Source: Ideonella livida (GTDB lineage Bacteria; Pseudomonadota; Gammaproteobacteria; Burkholderiales; Burkholderiaceae_C). From it: DNA of 64,000 nucleotides. The notes under the pieces were generated by a model, which saw only the letters and a list, made by a program, of their open reading frames with translations, was not told the DNA's origin and made no database searches. The translations under genes were made by a program, and so were the position numbers. The stretch is from assembly GCF_010499455.1 (NCBI RefSeq), contig NZ_JAAGOH010000021.1:22497-86496 (forward strand), written 5' to 3'. Of this stretch, positions 26,475 through 33,800 are shown piece after piece (positions within the stretch are counted from its first letter, which is position 1; each line of letters starts with the position of its first letter).

Positions 26475-26843
26475 TCAGTTCTCCAGCAGGTCCAGCAGCG
26501 CCAGGCGCAGCTCGTCGTCGGCAAAGGGCTTGCCCACAAAGCCGCGCGCCCCCAGGCGCAGGGCCTGGATGGCGGTGGACTTGTCGGTCAGCGCGCTCAC
26601 CACCAGGATGCGCAGCTCCGGCAGCAGGCGCAGCAGGGCGGGGATGCAGGTCACGCCGTCCATCTCGGGCATGGTGAGGTCCAGCGTGGCGATGTCGGGC
26701 CGGTGCAGGCCGGCCTGCGCCAGCGCGTCGGCGCCGTCGCGGGCCTGGGCGACCACCTCCACGCCGGGCAGCTGCCCGTGGCTGACCAGCCGCGCGATGC
26801 GCGAGCGGATCATGGTGGAGTCGTCAACGATCATGAGTCTCAT
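26475..26843 (-). CDS. CheY-like single-domain response regulator
   Basis: 122 residues with acidic pocket Asp7/Asp8 (MIVDDST), phospho-acceptor Asp55 (DIATLDLTMPEMDG), the Ser/Thr switch in VVSAL and the Lys in GFVGKPF. There is no output domain. It lies between the PilJ kinase (46 bases upstream) and CheX. No flagellar or chemotaxis genes are nearby, so it probably relays the nitrate-type signal rather than controlling motility. Confidence 0.93.
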   Translation of the reverse strand: MRLMIVDDSTMIRSRIARLVSHGQLPGVEVVAQARDGADALAQAGLHRPDIATLDLTMPEMDGVTCIPALLRLLPELRILVVSALTDKSTAIQALRLGARGFVGKPFADDELRLALLDLLEN

Positions 26844-26889
26844 GGCGGGGGCTCCGTGAGGCGGTGCAGGGGCAGGGCGCAGCGGGGGC

Positions 26890-29022
26890 TCAGCCCACCA
26901 TGCGCACCTTGAACTCGGTGAACTGGCCGGGGGTGGAGGTCAGCCGGATGCGCGCGCCCAGGCGCTGCACGCTGGCCATCACCACGTCCAGTCCGGCGCC
27001 ACGGCCGGCGTGGGCGCTGACGCGGTCGGCGGTGGAGAAGCCGGGCTTGAAGATCTGCTCGACGATCTGCCGCTCGCTGAAGCTCTCCAGCTGCTCTTGC
27101 TGGTACCAGCCCAGGGCCAGCAGGCGTGCGCGCACTCGGTCGGCGGAGAGTCCCTGGCCGTCGTCGCGCACGGTCAGGGTCCAGCCTTCGTCGTGGGACT
27201 GCAGGCCCACGTCCAGGCGGCCTTCGGCGGCCTTGCCGGCCTGGCCGCGGGCCTCCGGCGTCTCCAGGCCGTGGCTGACGGCGTTGCGCACCAACTGCAC
27301 GGTCACGTCGCGCAGCAGGGCCTGGTCGGCGGGCTCCAGGTCCAGCAGGCCGCCCAGGCGCACCCGGGCGAAGACCCGCTTGCCCTGGTCGTGGGCCATC
27401 TGCTGGATCAGGCGCTCCATCTGGCTGTTGACCGATTCGGTGGCCGTCTCGGTGGCCTCGGCCTCGCCTTGCTGGCGGCACACCTGGCGCAGCGCGCCCA
27501 CGGTGCCCAGCAGCTGCTCCAGCCCGCTGGGCAGGGCCAGCAGGGCCTCACCCTGGGCGCTCGGGGTGCTGGCCTCACGCAGGGTCTGCAGCCCGTTCTC
27601 GAACTGGTGCAGCTGCTCGGCCAGGCTCTCCAGGGCCATCATGGCCGCCTCGCCCTTGAAGGCGTGGATGCGGCGGGCCACGCCGTCCAGGGCGCGCTTG
27701 AAGGTGCTCTCGCCACCGCCGCCGGCGCTGCGCAGCAGGTCGTTGACCTCCAGCAGGCCGGCCTCGGTGCGCTCAACGAACTGGCGCAGGCTGACCGGGT
27801 CGGCCGCCATGGCCGCCAGCATCAGCGAGAACTCGCGCTGGCTGCGGGCACGGTCGGTCTCCAGGCGGCCCTGCAGCTCGATCAGGGCGGTCACGTCCTG
27901 CACCGTCACCAGCAGGTGGCGCACCGCGCCATCGACCACGGCGCGGTTGAACTGGAAGGACAGGGTGCGGCGCACCGGCGCGCCCAGGCGGTTGGACAGC
28001 GTGACCGCCACCTGCGCCAGGGGGTTGATGCTCTGCACCAGCGACTCCTTGACGTGCGGCTGGAACAGCAGCTCCATGTAGCCGCAGGCGTCCTCCAGGT
28101 CCTTGGGCTGCACCAATTGGGCCAGCACCACCGAGAAGTCGTCACCGGGGCTGACCGGACGGCCGAAGAGCTCGCGCAGCGAGTCCGAGAGCTGGGTGCC
28201 CAGCCGCAGCTCGGGGGTGATGAGGAACAGGCCCTCGCGCACGCTGCCCAGGATCTCGCGGGTCTCCTGGTTGGCGGCGTCGGTGGCGGCGTCCGAGCGC
28301 TGCAGGCGGCGGATGAACTTGAAGAGGATGAAGATGAAGTTGACCAGGGCCAGCACGATGCCGGCGGTCTGCACCAGCCGCAGGGTGCTGGCGCGCTGGC
28401 TGGCGTTGGCCTCCAGCGCGGTGGTCAGCTCGTTCATCAGGCCCAGCAGCTTGAGGTTGTGGGTCTTGGCGTAGGACACGGCGGCCTGCACGTCCGAGGC
28501 CTGCCCCTCGGGGGCCAGCAGCTTGCCCACCAGGGCCTTGTAGGGCTGCCACAAGGCGCCGGCCTTATTCAGGATCTCGGTGGCCTGCTCGCCCTCGGCG
28601 CGGTTGAGCCAGACGGGCTGGCCGTCGCCACCGGGCACGCGGGCCCCGTCGCGGAAGCCACCCAGCGTGGTGTCGAACAGCGCCACGGCCTTGGCCAGTT
28701 CCTCGCGGTCGGCATCCGCGGCCTGGCCCTGCAGGTAGCCGGCCTCGTAGGACAGCAGGGCCTTGGTCATGCGTTGCGAGAGCATGCGCTGGCGGCCCGC
28801 CAGGTTGATGCCCACCGCGTCCTGGCCGATCTGGAACGAGGTGTAGAAATTCAGCACCAGCACACCCAGGTCGAACAGCAGGAAAAAGGCCACCGCGATG
28901 ATGATCTCGCGGTACTTGCCCAGCTGGAAGGCGGGACGGTGGCGTGGGGCGCCGCCGCCGGGGGCGGGGGCGGGGGCGGCGGCGTCGGGCAGGCGGGTGT
29001 CGGCGGCAAGCGTGGTGGACAT
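26890..29022 (-). CDS. CheA-like hybrid: PilJ sensor, HPt and histidine-kinase ATPase domain
   Basis: 710 residues; ATG 29022 has AGGAG upstream. Two membrane helices flank a periplasmic PilJ domain: FFLLFDLGVLVLNFYTSF, then P-box INLAGRQRMLSQRMTKALL (DNA 28769-28810), up to VQTAGIVLALVNFIFILFKFI. A cytoplasmic PAS-like region follows. The HPt is HAFKGEAAMMALESLAEQL, with the phospho-His in HxxKG. The CheA-type ATPase shows N box LVRNAVSHGLETPEAR, G1 DDGQGLS and G2 GRGAGLDVV. The CheW-like regulatory domain of CheA is absent. It likely senses nitrate or nitrite and phosphorylates the CheY-like partner downstream. Confidence 0.88.
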   Translation of the reverse strand: MSTTLAADTRLPDAAAPAPAPGGGAPRHRPAFQLGKYREIIIAVAFFLLFDLGVLVLNFYTSFQIGQDAVGINLAGRQRMLSQRMTKALLSYEAGYLQGQAADADREELAKAVALFDTTLGGFRDGARVPGGDGQPVWLNRAEGEQATEILNKAGALWQPYKALVGKLLAPEGQASDVQAAVSYAKTHNLKLLGLMNELTTALEANASQRASTLRLVQTAGIVLALVNFIFILFKFIRRLQRSDAATDAANQETREILGSVREGLFLITPELRLGTQLSDSLRELFGRPVSPGDDFSVVLAQLVQPKDLEDACGYMELLFQPHVKESLVQSINPLAQVAVTLSNRLGAPVRRTLSFQFNRAVVDGAVRHLLVTVQDVTALIELQGRLETDRARSQREFSLMLAAMAADPVSLRQFVERTEAGLLEVNDLLRSAGGGGESTFKRALDGVARRIHAFKGEAAMMALESLAEQLHQFENGLQTLREASTPSAQGEALLALPSGLEQLLGTVGALRQVCRQQGEAEATETATESVNSQMERLIQQMAHDQGKRVFARVRLGGLLDLEPADQALLRDVTVQLVRNAVSHGLETPEARGQAGKAAEGRLDVGLQSHDEGWTLTVRDDGQGLSADRVRARLLALGWYQQEQLESFSERQIVEQIFKPGFSTADRVSAHAGRGAGLDVVMASVQRLGARIRLTSTPGQFTEFKVRMVG

Positions 29023-29346
29023 GGACTTCTCCTGGGGCCGAGGGGGGGGCGGCCGGGCGTGTCCGGTCACCGTGGGCGGTGATCCGGTCCGAAGGGGCAG
29101 GGGCGACCGAGAGGGAGCGGTCCGCCCCGGTAAGGGCGGACTTGCCGGGGCCGCCCGTGGGCGGTGCCGTGGCCGGAGGTGCCGGCCCCCCCGGAGCCGG
29201 CGCCGGGGGGCAGGGGGCACAACGCAATCCGTGTGCCGTCTTCAGGGGCGGGCGCTGCGCGCGGTCCCGCCGGCTTGACCGTTCTCAAGCCGGCAGGCGC
29301 ACGGGCCCGGTGCGTGGACCGCCTGGCGGCTGCCACCGGCCGTTCA

Positions 29347-29367
29347 GTTTGGTGAATTGCACCAGAC
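29347..29367. promoter_or_regulatory. 21-bp dyad between nrtD and the PilJ kinase gene
   Basis: Arms GTTTGGTG and CACCAGAC (one mismatch) flank AATTG. The core TGGTG-N5-CACCA is perfect. It lies in the 380-base gap 29023-29402, 36 bases past the nrtD stop and about 325 bases upstream of the kinase. No T tract follows, so an operator is likelier than a terminator. Nothing else coding is seen in the gap. Confidence 0.35.
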
Positions 29368-29402
29368 TGGGGTGCCGGCGTCGCCGCCCGGGCGGTGGCC
29401 GT

Positions 29403-30203
29403 TCAGGCCGCCTGCTTTTCCACGTGGGCGTGGCGGGTGTAGAGGAAGTCGATGACCGCCTTGCGCGCGGCCACGTAGGTGGGGTCCTCGGCCAGGGCCA
29501 CCCGGTCGCGCGGGCGGGCCAGGGCGACGGCGTGGATCTCACCGATGGTGGCGGCCGGGCCGTTGGTCATCATCACGATGCGGTCTGACAGCAGCACGGC
29601 CTCGTCCACGTCGTGCGTGACCATGACCACGGTGCTCTGGGTGCGGGCGACGATCTTGAGCAGCTCGTCCTGCAGCTTGGCGCGGGTCAGGGCGTCGAGC
29701 GCGCCGAAGGGCTCGTCCATCAGCAGCACCTTGGGCTCCATGGCCAGGGCGCGGGCAATGCCCACACGCTGCTTCATGCCGCCAGAGACTTCATGCGGGC
29801 GCTTGTGCATGGCGTGGGCCATGTTCACCAGCTCCAGCGCGGCGGTGGTGCGGGCCTTGAGCTGGGCCTTGCCCTCCTTGGCGCCGAACACCCGCTCCAC
29901 GGCCAGGTAGACGTTGTCAAAGCAAGTCAGCCAGGGCAGCAGGGAGTGGTTCTGGAACACCACCGCGCGCTCGGGGCCGGGGGCGTTGATCTCGCGGTTG
30001 TCGCACAGCAGCACGCCGGTGGTGGTCTTGAGCAGGCCGGCGATCAGGTTGAGCAGCGTGGACTTGCCGCAGCCCGAGTGGCCGATCAGGGTGATGAACT
30101 CGCCCTTGTTGATCTGCAGGTGGATGTCGCGCAGCGCCTGGAACGGCCCCTTGGGCGTGGGGAAGATGACGTTGGCTTGCTGGACTTCGATGAAGGCGGG
30201 CAT
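29403..30203 (-). CDS. nrtD: Nitrate ABC transporter ATP-binding protein
   Basis: 266 residues with Walker A GHSGCGKST, Q-loop VVFQNHSLLPWL, signature SGGMKQR, Walker B VLLMDEPFGALD and switch His in VMVTHDVDEA. It is closest in pattern to NrtD/TauB/SsuB-type ATPases. It lacks the NrtA-like domain fused in cyanobacterial NrtC. It energises nitrate (and perhaps nitrite or cyanate) import with the permease and Tat-exported receptor upstream. It is separated from nrtB by a 234-base gap holding an 86-bp tandem repeat. Confidence 0.93.
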   Translation of the reverse strand: MPAFIEVQQANVIFPTPKGPFQALRDIHLQINKGEFITLIGHSGCGKSTLLNLIAGLLKTTTGVLLCDNREINAPGPERAVVFQNHSLLPWLTCFDNVYLAVERVFGAKEGKAQLKARTTAALELVNMAHAMHKRPHEVSGGMKQRVGIARALAMEPKVLLMDEPFGALDALTRAKLQDELLKIVARTQSTVVMVTHDVDEAVLLSDRIVMMTNGPAATIGEIHAVALARPRDRVALAEDPTYVAARKAVIDFLYTRHAHVEKQAA

Positions 30204-30260
30204 CTTGAAACTCCAAATCAGGGGAAGAGCGGGTACCCGGGCTCCCGGCGTCGGGAGCCA

Positions 30261-30432
30261 TCACCCCGAGGCCAGCGCCGGGCCGCTCCCAAGCGGCCGA
30301 GGCACCCTCTCGGAGGGTGGCGCCGGTACCCCGGCGCCGGGAGCAGTCACCCCGAGGCCAGCGCCGGGCCGCTCCCAAGCGGCCGAGGCACCCTCTCGGA
30401 GGGTGGCGCCGGTACCCCGGCGCCGGGAGCAG
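30261..30432. repeat. Perfect 86-bp tandem duplication made of three hairpins
   Basis: Copies 30261-30346 and 30347-30432 are identical base for base. A degraded partial copy precedes them (about 30227-30260). Each unit contains three perfect inverted repeats: GGCCGCT/AGCGGCC (4-base loop), CACCCTC/GAGGGTG (3-base loop) and GGCGCCGG/CCGGCGCC (4-base loop). It resembles REP/BIME-type intergenic repeats. It may stabilise the upstream nrtAB mRNA or dampen nrtD expression. Confidence 0.9.
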
Positions 30433-30437
30433 TCAGT

Positions 30438-31334
30438 TCACTCGTAGGAGAAGCGCTTGGCGATGAGCATGAGGAACTGCTCCAGCGCCAGGCCGACGAT
30501 GCCGATCACGAAGATGGCGATGATGATGTGCTGGACGTTGAGGTTGTTCCACTCGTCCCACACCCAGAAGCCGATGCCCACGCCGCCGGTCAGCATCTCG
30601 GCCGCGACGATCACCAGCCAGGCCGTGCCCACCGACAGGCGCACGCCGGTCAGCAGGTAGGGCAGGACCGAGGGGAACAGGATCTTGGTGATGACCTTCC
30701 ACTCGGAGAGGTTCAGCACCTTGGCCACGTTCAGGTAGTCCTGCGGCACGCGCTGCACGCCCACCGCGGTGTTGACCACCATCGGCCAGATCGAGCAGAT
30801 GAAGATGGTCCAGATGGCCGCCGGGTTGGCGCTCTTGAACACCAGCAGGCCGATGGGCAGCCAGGCCAGCGGGGACACCGGCTTGAGCAGGCTGATCAGC
30901 GGCGAGGCCATGCGGTTGAAGAAGGTGAAGCGGCCGATCAGGAAACCCAGCGGGATGCCCACCAGGGCGGCCAGGCCGAAGCCCAGCGCCACCCGCTGCA
31001 GCGAGTTCAGGATGTTCCAGCCGATGCCCTGGTCGTTGGGCCCGTTGCGGTAGAACGGGTCGGCAAACAGCTTGACCGCGGCGTCCCAGGTCTGCAGCGG
31101 GGTCGGAAAGCCCGTGCCCTGCTTGAGGGTCAGCAGCGCCCACACGCCGATCAGCAGGCCCAGGCCCACCAGGGGCGGCAGCACCTTGAGCACCAGGCCG
31201 GCCCAGTCAAAGGGCGCGCGGGGCACCGGCGCGGGCCGGGCCGCCGGGGTGGCGGGCGTGGACGGGGCCTTGGCGGCCTCGGCCGCAGTCGAGGTCGAGG
31301 GGCTGGCGGGGGAATGGAACACGGCACTGACCAT
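30438..31334 (-). CDS. nrtB: Nitrate ABC transporter permease
   Basis: 298 residues, ATG with AGGAG upstream. An Ala/Pro-rich cytosolic N-terminus (1-45) precedes about six membrane helices of the SsuC/TauC/NrtB type. The EAA-loop segment is QDYLNVAKVLNLSEWKVITKILFPSVLPYLLTG. A typical NrtB feature is MVVNTAVGVQRVPQDYLNVA. It forms the inner-membrane channel of the nitrate importer. nrtA lies 33 bases upstream. Confidence 0.93.
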   Translation of the reverse strand: MVSAVFHSPASPSTSTAAEAAKAPSTPATPAARPAPVPRAPFDWAGLVLKVLPPLVGLGLLIGVWALLTLKQGTGFPTPLQTWDAAVKLFADPFYRNGPNDQGIGWNILNSLQRVALGFGLAALVGIPLGFLIGRFTFFNRMASPLISLLKPVSPLAWLPIGLLVFKSANPAAIWTIFICSIWPMVVNTAVGVQRVPQDYLNVAKVLNLSEWKVITKILFPSVLPYLLTGVRLSVGTAWLVIVAAEMLTGGVGIGFWVWDEWNNLNVQHIIIAIFVIGIVGLALEQFLMLIAKRFSYE

Positions 31335-31367
31335 GGGGGACTCCTGGAGGGGGCGCGGCCGTCAGGC

Positions 31368-32660
31368 TCAGGCCTTGATCTTGAAACCGTCGGCGTACTT
31401 CTTGGGGTCCTTGCCGTCCCAGACCACGCCGTCGATCAGCTTGCTGGTGCGCATCACGTCCTTGGGCACACTGACCTTCATGGCCGAAGCGGCTTCCTTG
31501 TAGAGGTCGATCTGGTTGATCTGCTTGGCCACGGCCAGGTAGTCGGGGTGGTTTTTCAGCAGGCCCCAGCGCTTGTGCTGGGTCAGGAACCACATGCCGT
31601 CCGACAGGTACGGGAAGTTGACCGCGCCGTCGTTGAAGAACTTCATGTGGTTGGGGTCGTCCCAGGTCTTGCCCAGGCCGTTCTGGTAGCGGCCCAGGAT
31701 GCGCTGGTTGATCGCGTCCACGCTGGTGTTGATGTAGGACTTGGCCGCCACCGCCTCGGCCATCTTCATCTTGTTGGACAGGCTGGCGTCGATCCACTTG
31801 CTGGCTTCCAGCACGGCCATCATCACGGCGCGGGCGGTGTTGGGGTACTTCTTGACGAAGTCGCCGGTGGTGCCCAGCACCTTCTCGGGGTGGTCCTTCC
31901 AGAGGTCCTGGGTGGTGTTGGCGGTGATGCCGATGCCGTCCAGGATGGCGCGGTGGTTCCAGGGCTCGCCCACGCAGAAGCCGTCCATGTTGCCCACGCG
32001 CATGTTGGCCACCATCTGCGGCGGCGGCACGGTGATCAGCTTGGCGCCACTCAGCGGGTTGATGCCGTGCGCGGCCAGCCAGTAGTGCATCCACATGGCG
32101 TGGGTGCCCGTGGGGAAGGTGCCGGCAAAGGTGTACTCGCGCGGGTTGGCGGCCATGACCTTGGCCAGCGACGGGCCGTCGACCGCGCCCTTGTCGGCCA
32201 GGGCCTTGGACAGGGTGATGGCCTGGCCGTTGTGGTTGAGCGTCATCAGCACGGCCATGTCCTTCTTGGGCCCGCCGATGCCCAAGTGCACGCCGTAGAC
32301 CAGGCCGTAGAGCACGTGGGCCATGTCCAGCTCGCCGTTGACCAGCTTGTCGCGCACGCCGGCCCAGGAGGCCTCCTTGGTCGGGACGATGGTCACGCCG
32401 TACTTCTTGTCAAAGCCCAGCACGCTGGCCATGACCACGCTGGCGCAGTCGGTCAGCGGGATGAAGCCGATGCGCACCTCCTCCTTCTCGGGCTTGTCCG
32501 AGCCCGCCGCCCAGGCGCCGCCCGGCAGCCAGCTGGCCGAGGCGGCCACGGCCGCGGCCCCCGCGCCCTGCAGCAGCTGGCGGCGCGACAGCGCGGGCGT
32601 CGAGGACTCGGCGCCGGCGGGGGCGGCCATCGGGGTCGATTTGTCGGAGCTGCTCATCAT
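31368..32660 (-). CDS. nrtA: Nitrate ABC transporter substrate-binding protein (Tat exported)
   Basis: 430 residues from ATG 32660; the next codon is also ATG. The N-terminal SRRQLLQGAGAAAVAASASWLPGGAWA is a twin-arginine signal. The mature protein follows the NrtA/CmpA family: EEVRIGFIPLTDCASVVMASVLGFDKKYGV, HNGQAITL, and MRVGNMDGFCVGEPWNHRA with the anion-binding Glu/Trp region. It should capture nitrate in the periplasm. First gene of nrtABD, preceded by a 190-base leader with an ANTAR-type attenuator and a sigma-54 promoter. Confidence 0.95.
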   Translation of the reverse strand: MMSSSDKSTPMAAPAGAESSTPALSRRQLLQGAGAAAVAASASWLPGGAWAAGSDKPEKEEVRIGFIPLTDCASVVMASVLGFDKKYGVTIVPTKEASWAGVRDKLVNGELDMAHVLYGLVYGVHLGIGGPKKDMAVLMTLNHNGQAITLSKALADKGAVDGPSLAKVMAANPREYTFAGTFPTGTHAMWMHYWLAAHGINPLSGAKLITVPPPQMVANMRVGNMDGFCVGEPWNHRAILDGIGITANTTQDLWKDHPEKVLGTTGDFVKKYPNTARAVMMAVLEASKWIDASLSNKMKMAEAVAAKSYINTSVDAINQRILGRYQNGLGKTWDDPNHMKFFNDGAVNFPYLSDGMWFLTQHKRWGLLKNHPDYLAVAKQINQIDLYKEAASAMKVSVPKDVMRTSKLIDGVVWDGKDPKKYADGFKIKA

Positions 32661-32738
32661 TCGATCCTTCGGGGCTGAAGTGAGGAAAAGGGGGAGGGGG
32701 CGTCTTGCCCGCTGTGCGGGGCGCGTCAGCGGCGCAGG

Positions 32739-32793
32739 AAAAAAAAGAGGCGTCCGTCGTGCACAGCAGTGACGCTGTGCCGATCGGACGCCT
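32739..32793 (-). terminator. Leader attenuator terminator upstream of nrtA
   Basis: On the minus strand AGGCGTCCG pairs with CGGACGCCT, continued inside by TCG/CGA and GCACAGC/GCTGTGC around a GTCACT loop. This gives 19 pairs with two bulged A. A C and then eight T follow directly. It lies 79-133 bases before the nrtA start and would stop transcription before the operon unless its 5' arm is sequestered. Confidence 0.9.
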
Positions 32794-32853
32794 GTGTCCA
32801 AAAACCGCTCTGGTTTACCTACAACCTGACCATGCAGCTCGCCTTTGAGCTGC
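32784..32853 (-). promoter_or_regulatory. Two-hairpin ANTAR target RNA in nrtA leader
   Basis: On the minus strand hairpin 1 (32853-32834) is GCAGCTC, loop AAAGGC, GAGCTGC: 7 perfect pairs. Hairpin 2 (32801-32784) is TTGGAC, loop ACAGGC, GTCCGA: 6 pairs including one G-T. Both hexaloops have A1 and G4, the conserved ANTAR-recognition positions. Hairpin 2 occupies the same bases as the terminator 5' arm (32793-32785), so the two folds exclude each other. An ANTAR protein holding both hairpins would allow read-through. A weaker 5-bp hairpin lies in the linker (32802-32816). Confidence 0.85.
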
Positions 32854-32864
32854 GTGCAGTGCTA

Positions 32865-32880
32865 TGCAGAGACCGTGCCA
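32865..32880 (-). promoter_or_regulatory. Sigma-54 promoter of nrtABD
   Basis: Minus-strand TGGCACGGTCTCTGCA has invariant GG and GC ten bases apart and one mismatch (CTGC for TTGC) to the -24/-12 consensus. The predicted start is 32854, one base before ANTAR hairpin 1, so the hairpin lies at the extreme 5' end of the RNA. Confidence 0.75.
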
Positions 32881-32974
32881 GCCCTTCGCCAGACCGCCCT
32901 CCCCGGGGCGACCGCGGGTTGTACGCTCAACCTGGCGGCAGGCGCACCACAAGGCGACCCCCGCCGGCCTGCTC

Positions 32975-32991
32975 TGCACCAAAAGGATGCT
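32975..32991. promoter_or_regulatory. Candidate NtrC enhancer site for nrtABD
   Basis: TGCACC-AAAAG-GATGCT matches TGCACC-N5-GGTGCA with two mismatches, and a further GGTGCA half-site follows at 32994-32999. It is centred about 130 bases upstream of the predicted sigma-54 start, in the 32661-33029 non-coding gap. Confidence 0.6.
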
Positions 32992-33029
32992 GCGGTGCAC
33001 AAGTGTGCGGCGTACCACGCGGCCCGCCC

Positions 33030-33605
33030 TCAGCCCAGCCCCACCGGGGCCGGGGCGCGGTTCAGGATGGTCTGCACCACGCCCTGGTAATCCTCCAGCG
33101 AGCCGTGGCCGGCCAGCGGGTCCCGGTTGCGGGCGAAGGCCGCGTCCAGCGCGGCCCAGTCTTCGGGCGCCAGGTGGGCCAGGGCCGCCGGCAGCACCGT
33201 CTGCTCCTCGATGCCCATGTGCTCCAGGTAGAACTCCACATAGCGCGCCGCGGCCACCTCAAAGGCTTCGCGCCGGGGCTCGCCCATCACCTCGTAGGCC
33301 AGCATCAGGTGCTCCAGGTGGCGGATGGCGCGCTCGCCGTTGCCATGCTCACGGTCCAGGCGGTCCAGCACCTCGGCCAGCCCCGGCACGCGCGCGCGCA
33401 GCTGCGGGAACAGCAACTGGCTCTCCTTGGTGTGGTGCAGCCGCTCGGGGAACTCGTCGATGTAGAACAGCATCGCCCGCAGCACGCCGAAGTCCGGCGG
33501 CCGGCCCTCGCGCCGGGACTGCGCCAGCAGCAGCAGCAGCGAGCGCAGCATGGCGGCCAGGGCTTGGTGTTCTTCCTTGATGACGGTGTAGGCGTGAGGG
33601 CGCAT
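33030..33605 (-). CDS. Hemerythrin-domain protein
   Basis: 191 residues from ATG 33605. Ligands expected of a hemerythrin-like diiron site are visible: His in VIKEEHQALAAML, HHTKESQLLFP, REHGNGERAIRHLEH and EFYLEHMGIEEQTVLP. Such proteins bind O2, iron or NO, and some repair nitrosylated iron centres. Placement just upstream of the nrtA control region may link it to nitrogen-oxide stress, but it is the neighbouring transcription unit and this is inference. Confidence 0.85.
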   Translation of the reverse strand: MRPHAYTVIKEEHQALAAMLRSLLLLLAQSRREGRPPDFGVLRAMLFYIDEFPERLHHTKESQLLFPQLRARVPGLAEVLDRLDREHGNGERAIRHLEHLMLAYEVMGEPRREAFEVAAARYVEFYLEHMGIEEQTVLPAALAHLAPEDWAALDAAFARNRDPLAGHGSLEDYQGVVQTILNRAPAPVGLG

Positions 33606-33800
33606 GGGCGTGGCGGCGGCAGGGCCGCGGCAGAAAAAAGGGGGTGCCGCAAGATAGAAGCCCCCCCTGGGGTGGGCGTTGACCTGCCTCAAGACGGCCA
33701 GCCGCTACAGTCCTGCCTCTCCCCAAACCAGGGAAGTCCCGAAGAGGATGCCGCCCGCGGCCCCGCCCCCTCCGCTTCCCGCTGCAGAAGAATCTCCGCC

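Noticed and set aside
30261..30432. CRISPR array
   Set aside because: Only two contiguous 86-bp units without spacers and no cas genes.
29613..32678. 1021-residue open frame antisense to nrtABD
   Set aside because: It mirrors three well-supported genes and the repeat region; the His/Gln/Gly-rich translation is a composition artefact.
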